Positions 16,202 to 25,182 of a stretch of DNA of 64,000 bases are shown piece after piece; position 1 is the stretch's first letter; each line of letters opens with the position of its first letter. This stretch comes from a bacterium. GTDB taxonomy: Bacteria > Desulfobacterota > DSWW01. The stretch lies in assembly GCA_028277985.1 (NCBI GenBank), contig JANQFG010000037.1:1-64000 (forward strand), in the 5' to 3' direction. Below the pieces are notes generated by a model, which saw only the letters and a list, made by a program, of their open reading frames with translations, ran no database searches and was not told the origin of the DNA. The position numbers and the translations under genes were made by a program.

Positions 16202-17554
16202 CTAAGCATCTTCTTTGTCCTGTTTGTAGGCCCTTTCGAAGTAGTCGATCTTGTACTCGGAGCGAGGCAGCGTGTTCGGTGGGATCAGCTTGATCACAGG
16301 TGTGAAGACGAGCCTCTCCTTGATCGTCCGCTTGAGCCGGTCTGCCAGCGCACCCGTCTCGTCGGGCGCGATCTGTTCCCCGTACTCGATCTTCAGCTCC
16401 AGATTCGTGTTGATCGCCGGCCCCGGCTCGTAGAGAACGATTCGGAATTCCCCGGTCGTCTCCGGCATGAAGGAGCAGACGACGTCTTTCACAGCGGAGG
16501 GGAAGACGTTGACCGCCTTCACCTTGAGCATGTCGTCGCTTCTCCCGAAGACGGTGAACCGGAACGAGGTTCTGCCGCAGGGACAGGGGGAGGTGAAGAC
16601 CCGGACCATGTCCCGGCACCGGTAACGGATCACCGGCGTCGCCTCCCGGTCGATGGTGGTGTAAACGATCTCCCCTTCCGCACCGTCCTGCATCTCGATC
16701 GGCTCGAGCGAGACGGGGTTGATCAGCTCGGCCATCACGAGCCCCTGGCCGCAGAAGTGCATCCCCTCCGAAGCCCCGCATTCGCTCGCAAGATCCGCGG
16801 CCACGTCGGCAAGACCGTAGTAGTTTCTTGCCGCGATGCCCCACTCCTCCTCGATCCGTGTTCGGTCCTTGTCCGCCAGGGCCTCGCCGGCCAGAAAGCC
16901 TTTGGTGAACGAGAGGTCCACCGGCTCCATCTTGAGGTGCTCTCGTACGTATTCTGCCAGGAAGCTCGTTGTGGACGGCGTGGCGAACAGGATCGAAGGC
17001 TTCAGGTCGAGCACGAGCTGCATGAGCTTCTCGAGGCCTGTCGTGGCAAGGGGGGCAGGGATCACGCGAATGCCCATCGCCTCCGCCGAGACCGTCTCGG
17101 AGAGGCCCCCTACGAAAAGGGTGAAGTTGGCCGGGTTGATGAAGGAGTCTCCGGGCCGCAGGCCTCCTGTCCACGCGTGCCGGGCGAAGAGCTCCTTCCA
17201 GCTTTCCGTGTCCCTCGCGGTGAGCCCCACGTAGAGAGGCCTTCCCGTGGTGCCGCTCGTTCCCTGGATGCGAACGACCGCTTCATGTGGTGCGCACCGG
17301 TGACCGCCGAGACCGCCGACCTCGGCCTGTGTCTTTCGCAGATCATCCTTGGTCGTGAAGGGGAGCTTGACGATATCGTCCCGTGAACGGATCTTGTCGG
17401 GCACTACGCCGGCTCGTTCGAACTTCTCTCTGTAGAAAGGGGATCTCTCAAAGACGTAGCCTACCTGCTCGGCGAGGATTCTGGACTCCTCGGCGCGGAG
17501 GTCCTCCGGAGACATGGTCTCGGCCGCTTCGTTCCAGTACTTGCGATCTTCCAT
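16202..17554 (-). CDS. PaaK-type CoA ligase (phenylacetate-CoA ligase family)
   Basis: 450 residues. The adenylate-forming signature RIQGTSGTTGRP is at about 95-106; further family marks are YYGLADVAADLASEC, YRCRDMVRV, PCPCGRTSFRF and GRSDDMLKVKAVNVFPS. Such enzymes activate aryl or short carboxylic acids to CoA thioesters with ATP. The last segment, including SEYKIDYFER, covers the mobile C-terminal domain. It begins 4 bases after the stop of the first gene, so translation is probably coupled. It is the only clearly energy-consuming step in the operon and suggests a carboxylic acid as the pathway substrate. Which acid cannot be told. Confidence 0.85.
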   Translation of the reverse strand: MEDRKYWNEAAETMSPEDLRAEESRILAEQVGYVFERSPFYREKFERAGVVPDKIRSRDDIVKLPFTTKDDLRKTQAEVGGLGGHRCAPHEAVVRIQGTSGTTGRPLYVGLTARDTESWKELFARHAWTGGLRPGDSFINPANFTLFVGGLSETVSAEAMGIRVIPAPLATTGLEKLMQLVLDLKPSILFATPSTTSFLAEYVREHLKMEPVDLSFTKGFLAGEALADKDRTRIEEEWGIAARNYYGLADVAADLASECGASEGMHFCGQGLVMAELINPVSLEPIEMQDGAEGEIVYTTIDREATPVIRYRCRDMVRVFTSPCPCGRTSFRFTVFGRSDDMLKVKAVNVFPSAVKDVVCSFMPETTGEFRIVLYEPGPAINTNLELKIEYGEQIAPDETGALADRLKRTIKERLVFTPVIKLIPPNTLPRSEYKIDYFERAYKQDKEDA

Positions 17555-17558
17555 GGGA

Positions 17559-18071
17559 TCAATTCTCCAGGACGAACGCCCATCGGCAGCAAACCTCGTC
17601 GGGCGACTTCCGAGGGGGAAGTTTCAGGGCCTTCACCTTGATATTCGGGTCCACCGCTGCGGCCAGGGCCTCCAGGTAGGCTCCTTCCACAGGCTCACAG
17701 GTGAGCTTCTCTCTGCCCATCTTCTCCATGGCCATGAGTGAAGGGCAATCGAAGATTTCCATGGCGAGCCGGCTCGGCGAGTCCTCCACGATCCTGAGCT
17801 CCCCCATGCTCCACCACATCGGATCGTGTCGAATGATCTCCTTCAGTGCTTCGAGACCGGTGCCGTTGATGCCGAAGTTCCTGCGAATCCGTTTGACCAC
17901 GACCCTTGCATACCCGACCCAGACCTCGACATCCATTTCGAGGGCCTTGTCGTAGTCCGTGGCCTTTTCCACGGCCATGAACCACAGGCCGTCCACCGCG
18001 ATGGCGAGCCCGGACATGAATTTCAAGTATCGGATCGCCTCTTCCCTGGAAAGGCTGTCGAGATCCCGCAT
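17559..18071 (-). CDS. DUF6125-like protein, copy 1 (first gene of the operon)
   Basis: 170 residues. DGLWFMAVEKATDYDKALEM and DVEVW in the helical half, then FDCPSLMAMEK, KLTCEPVEGAY, LPP and the end motif CCRWAFVLE fit the DUF6125 family, related to L-2-amino-thiazoline-4-carboxylate hydrolases. Its Cys positions match those of the paralogue at 14152. It starts about 50 bases downstream of a good promoter (18125-18154). Two paralogues in one operon suggest a heteromer or two successive steps. Confidence 0.7.
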   Translation of the reverse strand: MRDLDSLSREEAIRYLKFMSGLAIAVDGLWFMAVEKATDYDKALEMDVEVWVGYARVVVKRIRRNFGINGTGLEALKEIIRHDPMWWSMGELRIVEDSPSRLAMEIFDCPSLMAMEKMGREKLTCEPVEGAYLEALAAAVDPNIKVKALKLPPRKSPDEVCCRWAFVLEN

Positions 18072-18124
18072 GATGTTGTCTCCTTCTCCCTTTTTGAAAT
18101 CGCACGGCGGAAGCCGCCTTTAGA

Positions 18125-18154
18125 ACAATAGAAAAAAAGCGGATTGTGTGTCAA
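18125..18154 (-). promoter_or_regulatory. Promoter of the five-gene operon
   Basis: Read leftward, TTGACA (18154-18149), an 18-base spacer and TATTGT (18130-18125). It lies between the first operon gene and the REP-like hairpin at 18158-18259 and would give a leader of roughly 50 bases. Confidence 0.55.
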
Positions 18155-18157
18155 AGT

Positions 18158-18259
18158 GGGCGGCATGAGGCACTCGCCGCCCATTGCGAGCGTCAGCGAG
18201 GAGATCCCCCTCGCCCAATGGCCTTCTGGGCTTGGGGGTTGCTCCGCTTCGCTCGCAAT
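18158..18259. repeat. REP-like double hairpin
   Basis: GGGCGG (18158-18163) pairs with CCGCCC (18177-18182). Immediately after it, ATTGCGAGCG... at 18183-18210 pairs imperfectly with ...CGCTTCGCTCGCAAT at 18234-18259. The ATTGCGAGCGAAGCG arm is a dispersed palindrome type common in Desulfobacterota and some other anaerobes. It lies between divergent genes and has no coding content. Confidence 0.6.
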
Positions 18260-18334
18260 ATCCGCACAGTGCGTTCAAGTGCTCGTGTGCAAGCGTGACA
18301 AGTTGCGGTCTACCATTGTCGAGGAGGAGCAAAC

Positions 18335-19156
18335 ATGCCGGACGTGAAGATCAACGACCTGACCATCCACTACGAGGTGGACGATTACACGAACCCCTGG
18401 GAGGCGTCCGAAACCATCTGGATCCAGCACGGATTCGGGCGGAGCGGCGAGTTCTGGTTTCACTGGGTCCCACCCTTGTGTGGGAGCTATCGTGTTCTCC
18501 GAGTGGATATGCGTGGACATGGGCGCTCCGGGGACCCGCCCGACAGTCACGCATGGACCGTGGATGATCTGCTCAACGACATGCGGGGCGTAAGCGATGC
18601 CCTGAACCTGGGCCCTGTCCATTACGTGGGTGAGTCGGTGGGAGGGATTCTCGGGATCGCCCTTGCCGCCCGCTGGCCCGAGCTTTTCAAGAGCCTTACC
18701 CTGGTTGCCGCGCCGCTTTCGATCCGCCCAGAAATCCAGGAGATCTTTGCCGTGGGCGAGAGTGATTGGCCCACGGCCATGGAGAAGCTCGGAGGGGACG
18801 GATGGATTCGGGGCCTGGTGGATGGTGCCGGGGCCACGCACACCGACCGCCGGGAGGCAAAAGAGGATTGGCTGCTTGCGGAGTGGGCCAAGAACCGGCC
18901 GAAGATGCTGGGCAACCTGGCCCGGCTGGCCGCAACCGTGAACGTGGAGCCCCTTCTTCCCGACGTCAGCGTTCCGACCCTGATCCTTGCGCCGGCCAAG
19001 AGCCCGATCTCGCCCCTGGACGAACAGGTCAAGATGCGCCAGACGATCCCGAACGCCGAGATCGTGACCGTAGAGGGGTCTTGGCACGAGATCTACTTCG
19101 ACGACCCGGAGGCTTGCATCTCGGCCCTGCTCAAGTTCATCGGGTCTCTTGCCTGA
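18335..19156 (+). CDS. Alpha/beta-hydrolase
   Basis: 273 residues. Nucleophile Ser101 in GESVGG, DMRGHGRSGDPP after strand 4, and His in EGSWHEIYFDDPE; the acid candidate is near APAKSPISPLDE. GAGGAG precedes the ATG. It is divergent from the DUF6125/PaaK operon across the REP-like repeat and may act on the same compound, for example on an ester or enol-lactone, but nothing proves this. No signal peptide. It differs from the hydrolase at 1447 in the elbow residue (V instead of M) and in the lid region. Confidence 0.8.
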   Translation: MPDVKINDLTIHYEVDDYTNPWEASETIWIQHGFGRSGEFWFHWVPPLCGSYRVLRVDMRGHGRSGDPPDSHAWTVDDLLNDMRGVSDALNLGPVHYVGESVGGILGIALAARWPELFKSLTLVAAPLSIRPEIQEIFAVGESDWPTAMEKLGGDGWIRGLVDGAGATHTDRREAKEDWLLAEWAKNRPKMLGNLARLAATVNVEPLLPDVSVPTLILAPAKSPISPLDEQVKMRQTIPNAEIVTVEGSWHEIYFDDPEACISALLKFIGSLA

Positions 19157-19330
19157 CGCTTGGCCGAAAAATTCCTAGCATTTCCAGCATGTTAGAGGGA
19201 CGCCCTCCTCTGGACAGGCGGATTTCGATCCGATACTCTGAGAGTAGAATTGCTTTGCCTTGACTCCGTCTCGTTGCCGTCAGGATGGGTGCCGGGACCG
19301 TTCTTGAAGAGACCGAAGAAGAGCGGGAAC

Positions 19331-20689
19331 ATGATGAACAGGATCGTTCGCAATCACTGGCTTTGTCTTCTGCTAACGGCCGCGTGCTCGCTATTCCTTG
19401 CCGCTCCCGCGCAATCCGTCCCGAAAAAAACGTCCACCGTCATGTGCTACATGAACGGAGACAATGACTTGACCGAAGAAGTGCTTCATGCCGTCGACCG
19501 GATGGAAATGGTTGGCTCCTCCGACGAAGTCAACGTATTCGCTCTGGTGGATGGCGGATCGAGGGCCACACGGTCCTATGGTGACGACTGGACAGGGACG
19601 AAGTTCCTTCACATCTCCAGAGACGATGTCATCGGAAGATTGGGATCACGAGTCGTCGCAGACCTGGGTGAGAAAAACCTGGCGGACCCAAGCACCCTCC
19701 ATGATTTTGTTGAAGCATGCCTTCGATATCCTGCAGATCGATACATCTTTCTTTTCTTCTCTCACGGAAGAGGGATCATCGACACACGCTCGCTGAGCAT
19801 GCCGGGCCCCGAGAAGACCTTGAGTATCTCCCCGGATGACACCGATCGAGCCATTATGACGCACCAACAGTTCCGAGATGCGATCCATCGTGCCATGGGA
19901 GTGAATCGCTTCGATCTGATGGTGCTCTTCTCGTGTCTGACGAACATGGTGGAAGTCGGCTATTCGCTCCGGGACACGACTCGCTACCTGGTGGCCAGCG
20001 AAGATGAGATCCGACTCGTCAATCATCCTCCGGGCACATTCCAGATACGCGGCATCAAGTTCGAGCAACTCCTGGCGATGCTGCGTGACGAGCCGGATGT
20101 TTCTGCGCAGGGCCTGGGACAGGCGGTTGTAGATGCCTACATCGATCAGTACACCCGGGACATCCCGTTGCCCGGCAACGACAGAGGTTTCTCATTCAAG
20201 CGTTTTGCCGGGGGGCTTTCGCTCATCGATTGCAGCCACTACGATGCAGTCGCGGACCGCCTGGACGCGCTGGCGCGCCATATACAGAAGAAGATCGTGG
20301 ATCCTTCAGATGGCAAGTCCATGCTGGAATCCTTTCGGCGCACACTGGGCAAATCACAGCGATACGGCAGCTTCATGAACCTGGAGTATTACGACCTGCA
20401 GGATTTTCTTGAGAATCTGAATCGTCAATGCCGGGATCCTGCTACGAAGCGATATTGTAGGGAAGCGATCGAGGAGATTTCCTCAAAACTGGTCGTCTAT
20501 GAGAAACACACGAAGGATTGCCGATCCAATGGGGTCTCGATCTATCTCTCTCATTTCCTGATTCCTGAAAACATCTATCGATCTCACCGACAGATGTACA
20601 GGGCCTGTCTTTTCAGCCGGGAGACCGCCTGGGACGATATGATCGATCTCTTTCGAAACAGGATGAAAGAAGAGGCGTCCGGCCGCTGA
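19331..20689 (+). CDS. Exported clostripain-family (C11) cysteine peptidase
   Basis: 452 residues with a signal peptide (CLLLTAACSLFLAAPAQS) and no lipobox at the cleavage point. Catalytic His is in FLFFSHGRG and Cys in LMVLFSCLTN, the caspase-like dyad of clan CD. VMCYMNGDNDL is the characteristic first strand of the C11 family. Arg-type specificity is typical of the family. ATG 19331 is preceded by GCGGGAAC; ATG 19334 is an alternative. It stands alone. Periplasmic or secreted protein processing is the expected role. Confidence 0.8.
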   Translation: MMNRIVRNHWLCLLLTAACSLFLAAPAQSVPKKTSTVMCYMNGDNDLTEEVLHAVDRMEMVGSSDEVNVFALVDGGSRATRSYGDDWTGTKFLHISRDDVIGRLGSRVVADLGEKNLADPSTLHDFVEACLRYPADRYIFLFFSHGRGIIDTRSLSMPGPEKTLSISPDDTDRAIMTHQQFRDAIHRAMGVNRFDLMVLFSCLTNMVEVGYSLRDTTRYLVASEDEIRLVNHPPGTFQIRGIKFEQLLAMLRDEPDVSAQGLGQAVVDAYIDQYTRDIPLPGNDRGFSFKRFAGGLSLIDCSHYDAVADRLDALARHIQKKIVDPSDGKSMLESFRRTLGKSQRYGSFMNLEYYDLQDFLENLNRQCRDPATKRYCREAIEEISSKLVVYEKHTKDCRSNGVSIYLSHFLIPENIYRSHRQMYRACLFSRETAWDDMIDLFRNRMKEEASGR

Positions 20690-20797
20690 ATCGACGAGGT
20701 GTTTGTTCCGCGAACGCCAATGTGATCCGTCTGCTGACTTCTGGCATACTCTCCATCAAGCGAACACCAGGAAAAATTCGGTAACACAAAGACGAAT

Positions 20798-21286
20798 CTA
20801 TTTGGGAAGAATGACTGCGTCGATAACGTGTATCACCCCGTTGCTGCAAAGGATGTCCGTCTTCAAGACCTTCGCATTGTCGATGTAGACGAATCCGTGT
20901 TTCATTCCGATCTTGAACCTCTGGCCGTTAACCGTTTTGGCCATGCTCTTTCCTACAACATCTTCTGCCATCACCATTCCGGGAACGACATGGTAGGTAA
21001 GAATGCTCTGAAGCTTCGCCTTGTTCTCCGGCTTCAACAGATCCTCCAGAGTGCCCTTATGTAACTTCGCAAAGGCTTCGTCCGTCGGGGCGAAAACCGT
21101 AAACGGCCCTTCGCTCTTCAGAGTGTCCACCAGATCGGCGGCTTTCACCGCAGCTACCAGCGTGTTGAAAGACCCCGCCGATACGGCGGTGTCTACAATG
21201 TCTTTCGCCTTGTCGCAGTTATGCGCATATACGTTCAACGCCATGCCCAACACCAGCACCATGGCAATAGCTCCCAACTTTTTCAT
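20798..21286 (-). CDS. Exported fasciclin-domain protein
   Basis: 162 residues. The signal peptide ([16 protein letters not shown]) is followed by one complete fasciclin/FAS1 domain: [38 protein letters not shown] and [16 protein letters not shown]1 proteins mediate adhesion to matrix or polysaccharide. A strong AGGAGGA site lies ahead of ATG 21286; an upstream in-frame start without signal-peptide logic was rejected. It is monocistronic. Confidence 0.9.
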   Translation of the reverse strand: MKKLGAIAMVLVLGMALNVYAHNCDKAKDIVDTAVSAGSFNTLVAAVKAADLVDTLKSEGPFTVFAPTDEAFAKLHKGTLEDLLKPENKAKLQSILTYHVVPGMVMAEDVVGKSMAKTVNGQRFKIGMKHGFVYIDNAKVLKTDILCSNGVIHVIDAVILPK

Positions 21287-21430
21287 TCCTTTTTCCTCCT
21301 GATCGAAGTCACGCATATATGTGAAGGTGTTCGCTTGATTGAGAGTACGTGAGAAGCCGATACCGCTCTTTCTTTCTAATGGGATGCGTTCAGCTAACCT
21401 TCGGCTCTGCAGGCTGGATGGTAAACGAAT

Positions 21431-21493
21431 GGTAGTGAATCGGTAGTGTCAAATTACCAAAATCGGGTCGAAATGCGTCGAAATTCGGGTCGG
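21431..21493. promoter_or_regulatory. Direct-repeat region upstream of the fasciclin gene
   Basis: The gene-free stretch 21287-21644 holds a direct repeat GGTAGTG-N4-GGTAGTG (21431-21448), partly overlapping a leftward TTGACA (21452-21447), and then three TCG-rich copies (TCGGGTCGAAA, GCGTCGAAA, TCGGGTCGG) at 21463-21493. An 11-base repeat phase resembles OmpR/PhoB-type binding sites. I see no gene in this gap. Confidence 0.35.
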
Positions 21494-21644
21494 ACCAAGC
21501 CAACTGCTCAATCATAATAGGAAAAGAAGGCAAAGGGGCGTGAATATGCGCCTTAGAGGTCACCTCTTGCGGTCGAGAAACGGCTCTAACCGGGAAACGA
21601 GTGAATGGGATAAGGCTGGCCGACCCGATCGAATCCCGGATGAT

Positions 21645-22238
21645 TCAATCGGTGAGAAGTCTGGAGAGATGGCGATCCAATAGCCGGATTTGCCTTTTGG
21701 GTGGAAAGCGACGGGGTTCGAGTGTGGCCTGAACAATGATCCCGTCGAAGATGGATGCGAGTGTTTCGGCTTCATCCCTGGCCACGAGGTCGGCCCGGAA
21801 CAACCCGCTTCTCTGGCCGTCCAGGATGAGTCGCTTCATGCCTTTTCTCCACCAATCGTAGAATTCCTTCTGTACTTCCGCCATCGAAGGATCCGTAGCC
21901 GCGCAACCCCAGAAGGTGATCCAAATCTGGCTCTCCTTGCGACGCTCGGCGTCCAGGGGCAGACCTGCGGCCAGCATTTCGCGCAACGCTTTGTACGGGG
22001 TCAGGCCACTCTCCACCCTCCGGGATCGGGCAATCGCACGGCTCAGGGCAAGCTTGTACGCAAAGACGAGCAGTTCCTTCTTGTTGCTGAAATAGTGAGA
22101 AAAGGCACCCTTTGACCAGCCCGTTTCCTTCGCAATTTCCCGTGTCGTCGTGCCATCGATTCCCTTCTTTCTGATCACACGCCACGTGGCCTCCGCGAGC
22201 TCCTCGCGCTTGGATTGGTGGTCAACAACTTTCGGCAT
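21645..22238 (-). CDS. TetR-family transcriptional regulator
   Basis: 197 residues. The N-terminal helix-turn-helix is at about 26-55 (GTTTREIAKETGWSKGAFSHYF, read across the turn), followed by an all-helical ligand domain (RRKESQIWITFWGCAATDP). It probably represses its own promoter and the divergent amidohydrolase gene at 22518. GGGAG precedes the start. The ligand is unknown. Size and layout are normal for the family. Confidence 0.9.
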   Translation of the reverse strand: MPKVVDHQSKREELAEATWRVIRKKGIDGTTTREIAKETGWSKGAFSHYFSNKKELLVFAYKLALSRAIARSRRVESGLTPYKALREMLAAGLPLDAERRKESQIWITFWGCAATDPSMAEVQKEFYDWWRKGMKRLILDGQRSGLFRADLVARDEAETLASIFDGIIVQATLEPRRFPPKRQIRLLDRHLSRLLTD

Positions 22239-22406
22239 TCCTCACAACTCCCCTGTCATTCATGGGTTCTCAATTGTCTCAAAAGGGTCCGGAGGTTCTC
22301 GCACGCCCGGCAGTCCTCATCATACGACCCACTCCCCAATTTGCAAGTGTGTGCGTCGCCCTTGTTCCTTCGGAAGCGTTCGCCCAAATCTTTTCTAGTT
22401 TTCTTC

Positions 22407-22435
22407 TTGACAGGGTCCGATGTACCACCTATTAT
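22407..22435 (+). promoter_or_regulatory. Strong sigma-70 promoter of the amidohydrolase
   Basis: TTGACA (22407-22412), a 17-base spacer and TATTAT (22430-22435): a near-consensus promoter 82 bases before the ATG at 22518. Such a strong promoter facing a TetR gene suggests repression, but no clear operator palindrome is seen in or around it. In the tetR leader, TTGAGA N3 TTGAGA (minus strand, around 22266-22282) is a direct repeat. Confidence 0.6.
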
Positions 22436-22517
22436 TTTGGTCGATCGCCCGGTTTAAATAAAAAGGGACCCATGGAACAAGGAACCAGGGTTCCACAGCG
22501 GACGGAGGTGAGCCCGA

Positions 22518-23462
22518 ATGATAATAGACTTGCACGTGCACCTTTACAACGAAGGCTGGGTGCCCGGTTCCTGGATGAATGCAATCGGCCGAGCCCTTTC
22601 GGCATACATGGGAAAGGACACGGGCGATTTTCCGGATCCGGGACAGCTCACCGCGGAATATGCCGACCAAATGAGAGACGAGACAGGAGACAAGCTCATC
22701 GACGACATGGACGAGGCGGGCGTGGATGTTTCGGTGATCTTCCCTTTGGACTACGCTCTGGGGGCGGATGAGCCTCCCAGTGGAACACCGGAATGCATAC
22801 CCATCGCCGATCAGAACCGCATTTTCGGCGAAATAGCAGAGAAACATGGGGAGCGCCTGGTTCATTTCGTGATGGTCGATCCCCGGCGGAAGGGCGCGAT
22901 CTCCATTCTGGAACAAGGAGTGACCAAACAAGGCGCCCGCGGGCTCAAGTTGCATCCTACAACCGGCTTCTATCCGGACGATCCGGTTTGCCATCCGTTT
23001 TATGAGAAGGCATTGGAGCTGAATGTGCCCGTTATGTTTCACACTGGAACGCAGCCTGCGCCGTTGAAGGCGAAGTATGCACAGCCTGTCTTCATAGACA
23101 GCGTAGCCGCGGACTTCCCGGATCTCAAGATCATCATGGCACATGTCGGCCATTGCTGGTGGGAAGAGGCACTCACGCTCGCTGGAACCAAACCAAATCT
23201 CTCCGTTGAATTCAGCGGGTGGCAGCGGGAGTTCCTGATCGATCCGAACAGATTCTATGCGATGCTGCGTCATGCATTGGATGTGATCGGCCCGTGGCGC
23301 GTGATGTATGGGACCGACAATCCCTACCTGAAACTCGCGATGTCGTCGAAAGAGTGGGTCGCGGCGCTAAGAGATGCGCCCAACTCGGACTTCTCCTTCA
23401 GCAAAGAAGAGATGGATATCGTCCTGGGGGCCGCGGCCAGGCGTCTGCTCAAGCTCCCGTGA
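22518..23462 (+). CDS. Metal-dependent amidohydrolase (amidohydrolase-2 family)
   Basis: 314 residues. Metal-binding His6 and His8 in IIDLHVHL, LKLHPTTGFYPDDP, VMFHTGTQP, MAHVGHCWWEE and Asp in YGTDNPYL trace the TIM-barrel amidohydrolase-2 fold (PF04909), found in decarboxylases and lactonases of aromatic and dicarboxylic acid breakdown. Cytoplasmic. GGAGG lies upstream of the ATG. It is controlled by a strong promoter divergent from a TetR gene, so it is likely induced by its substrate. The exact reaction is unknown. Confidence 0.85.
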   Translation: MIIDLHVHLYNEGWVPGSWMNAIGRALSAYMGKDTGDFPDPGQLTAEYADQMRDETGDKLIDDMDEAGVDVSVIFPLDYALGADEPPSGTPECIPIADQNRIFGEIAEKHGERLVHFVMVDPRRKGAISILEQGVTKQGARGLKLHPTTGFYPDDPVCHPFYEKALELNVPVMFHTGTQPAPLKAKYAQPVFIDSVAADFPDLKIIMAHVGHCWWEEALTLAGTKPNLSVEFSGWQREFLIDPNRFYAMLRHALDVIGPWRVMYGTDNPYLKLAMSSKEWVAALRDAPNSDFSFSKEEMDIVLGAAARRLLKLP

Positions 23463-23507
23463 TTGACACAAGAGAAGGCCCGTTCGCCTCAAGGGGGTCC
23501 TTCGCTG

Positions 23508-25073
23508 CTACCGGGCAGCGGGCTGCCCCTGGGAACGCCGCTCGAGCAGATAGACCCCGGCCACGGTGAGGATGGGAAGCACGAGGCTCAGCAGGACGAC
23601 ACAGATCAGGAGGTGGCCGAGCTCATCGTACTGGCCCCGTTCGATCACGAAGATCTTGTTCACGTACTTCGTTGCTAGGCTGCTGGCAGACAAGGCGAGG
23701 TTGGTAAAGGCGGCCATTACGGCAAAATAGGTCGCCTTCTGGTGCCGCGGCGCTTCCCTGGCGATCCATGCGAGCATCGGGATCATGGCGACCTGTCCCA
23801 TGGGGGAGTCGGCCATCGTATCGATGATCGCGATCGTGCGTGCCCCGAAGCCGAAGACAGCCTCTGTCCATTCATGAAATCCATAGTACATGGCGACATA
23901 CGGCAGGGACATCACCGTTCCGTACAAGGACAGGAAGACCACGACATAAGGAACCGAACGTCGGCCCATCCAGCTCCGCAGGGCAATCATCCCGACAATG
24001 ACCAGGATCGCCGAGATCTGGCGCAGGGTGCCGAAGAAGGCCTCATCGAAACCGAGTACATCGATCTGCCACCAGCCGGCACCCGCACCCGGGGTGGGCA
24101 TGGCCCGGAAGATAAACACGATGATCGCGATACCGAGGATTTCTCTCCTCTTGTCCACGCCCATTTCCCGAAGAAGCTGGAGCATCAGAAAGACGATGAT
24201 TCCCAGGGAGCCGAAAAGAATGATTTCCTGTTTCAGAACCAGATCCGACAGCCCCACCAGCAGGGTCACGGCCACAAAGACGGCGCTCCCACCCAGGATG
24301 TACCAGTTCGGCGAAGGCTTCTCGTCCCGGGGATGAAGCATCCCCTGAATCTCATCCTCTTCGAATCCCTGCCGTCGGAGGTGCCTTCTTCTTCGCCGGT
24401 TCATTACGTCTCCGAGGGTTACCCCCATCACGGACACCAGGGGGATGACCAGGGAGATCTTGTACATCAGATCGTAGGAGAAAACCGTAGCGAGCCAACC
24501 ACCCAATCCGGCGACCAGGGCACTGCCGCCCACGATGGCGATGCGGCCGAGGGTCTGCATGGTCACGTGCATCCGTTGGAGATCCTCCCTCGGGATCTCC
24601 GACCCGTCGTCACGAACCGGAGGCACGGCCTCCACGGTCATGGCGTCGGCCACCACGTCCTGGAGCATGAAGCCGATGGGTGCGAGCAAGACGGAGAGGA
24701 TGTACCAGACGTCCACGGGCAGGATGCCGGCCATTCTTTCCGTGTAACCCGTGAGCCCCACCATGATCATGAGGCTGGAAGCCATCAGGGTGGCACCCAC
24801 ATAGACAAACCCTGATTTCCAGCGCCAGGCAAGATCGACCAGGTGTCCCACGGGCATCTTCAGAGCCCAGGGCATGCCGGCCCAGAAACCCAGGCCGGCC
24901 AGGAAAGCGGCGCTGAGGCCGAGCTCCTCCTTGACGAAGAAGGATTCGATGATCCCGGTGAAGCTGGAGACCCCTGCCGCGAAGTAGACCATCAAGGGGG
25001 GCAGGTAGCTGAGCCGGAATTCACGAAAGATGCCGAAGAAGTCGTTCTTGAGCCAGTGCCAAAGTGCACGCAT
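23508..25073 (-). CDS. MFS transporter
   Basis: 521 residues with about 12 to 14 membrane helices. The MFS loop 2-3 region reads GMPWALKMPVGHLVDLAWRWK. The first helices (LPPLMVYFAAGVSSFTGIIESFFVKEELGLS) recall BT1/folate-biopterin-like and UMF-type MFS carriers; a cytoplasmic loop between the halves contains RRRRHLRRQGFEEDE. The substrate is unknown. The start at 25073 has AGAGG upstream. It is convergent with the amidohydrolase (45 bases between stops), so it is not an operon partner. Confidence 0.75.
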   Translation of the reverse strand: MRALWHWLKNDFFGIFREFRLSYLPPLMVYFAAGVSSFTGIIESFFVKEELGLSAAFLAGLGFWAGMPWALKMPVGHLVDLAWRWKSGFVYVGATLMASSLMIMVGLTGYTERMAGILPVDVWYILSVLLAPIGFMLQDVVADAMTVEAVPPVRDDGSEIPREDLQRMHVTMQTLGRIAIVGGSALVAGLGGWLATVFSYDLMYKISLVIPLVSVMGVTLGDVMNRRRRRHLRRQGFEEDEIQGMLHPRDEKPSPNWYILGGSAVFVAVTLLVGLSDLVLKQEIILFGSLGIIVFLMLQLLREMGVDKRREILGIAIIVFIFRAMPTPGAGAGWWQIDVLGFDEAFFGTLRQISAILVIVGMIALRSWMGRRSVPYVVVFLSLYGTVMSLPYVAMYYGFHEWTEAVFGFGARTIAIIDTMADSPMGQVAMIPMLAWIAREAPRHQKATYFAVMAAFTNLALSASSLATKYVNKIFVIERGQYDELGHLLICVVLLSLVLPILTVAGVYLLERRSQGQPAAR

Positions 25074-25127
25074 TCCGGACCTCTGATCCTGCCTTGCGGT
25101 GTTTTGTCCGTGATCGAGATTCTGCAA

Positions 25128-25156
25128 CTATCTCGTTCCGGGTCTGTGCTTGTCAA
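25128..25156 (-). promoter_or_regulatory. Promoter of the MFS gene
   Basis: Read leftward, TTGACA (25156-25151), a 17-base spacer and GATAGT (25133-25128), 55 bases before the start at 25073. Confidence 0.5.
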
Positions 25157-25182
25157 GGGCTGGCGGAAGGGCACAATAAGGT

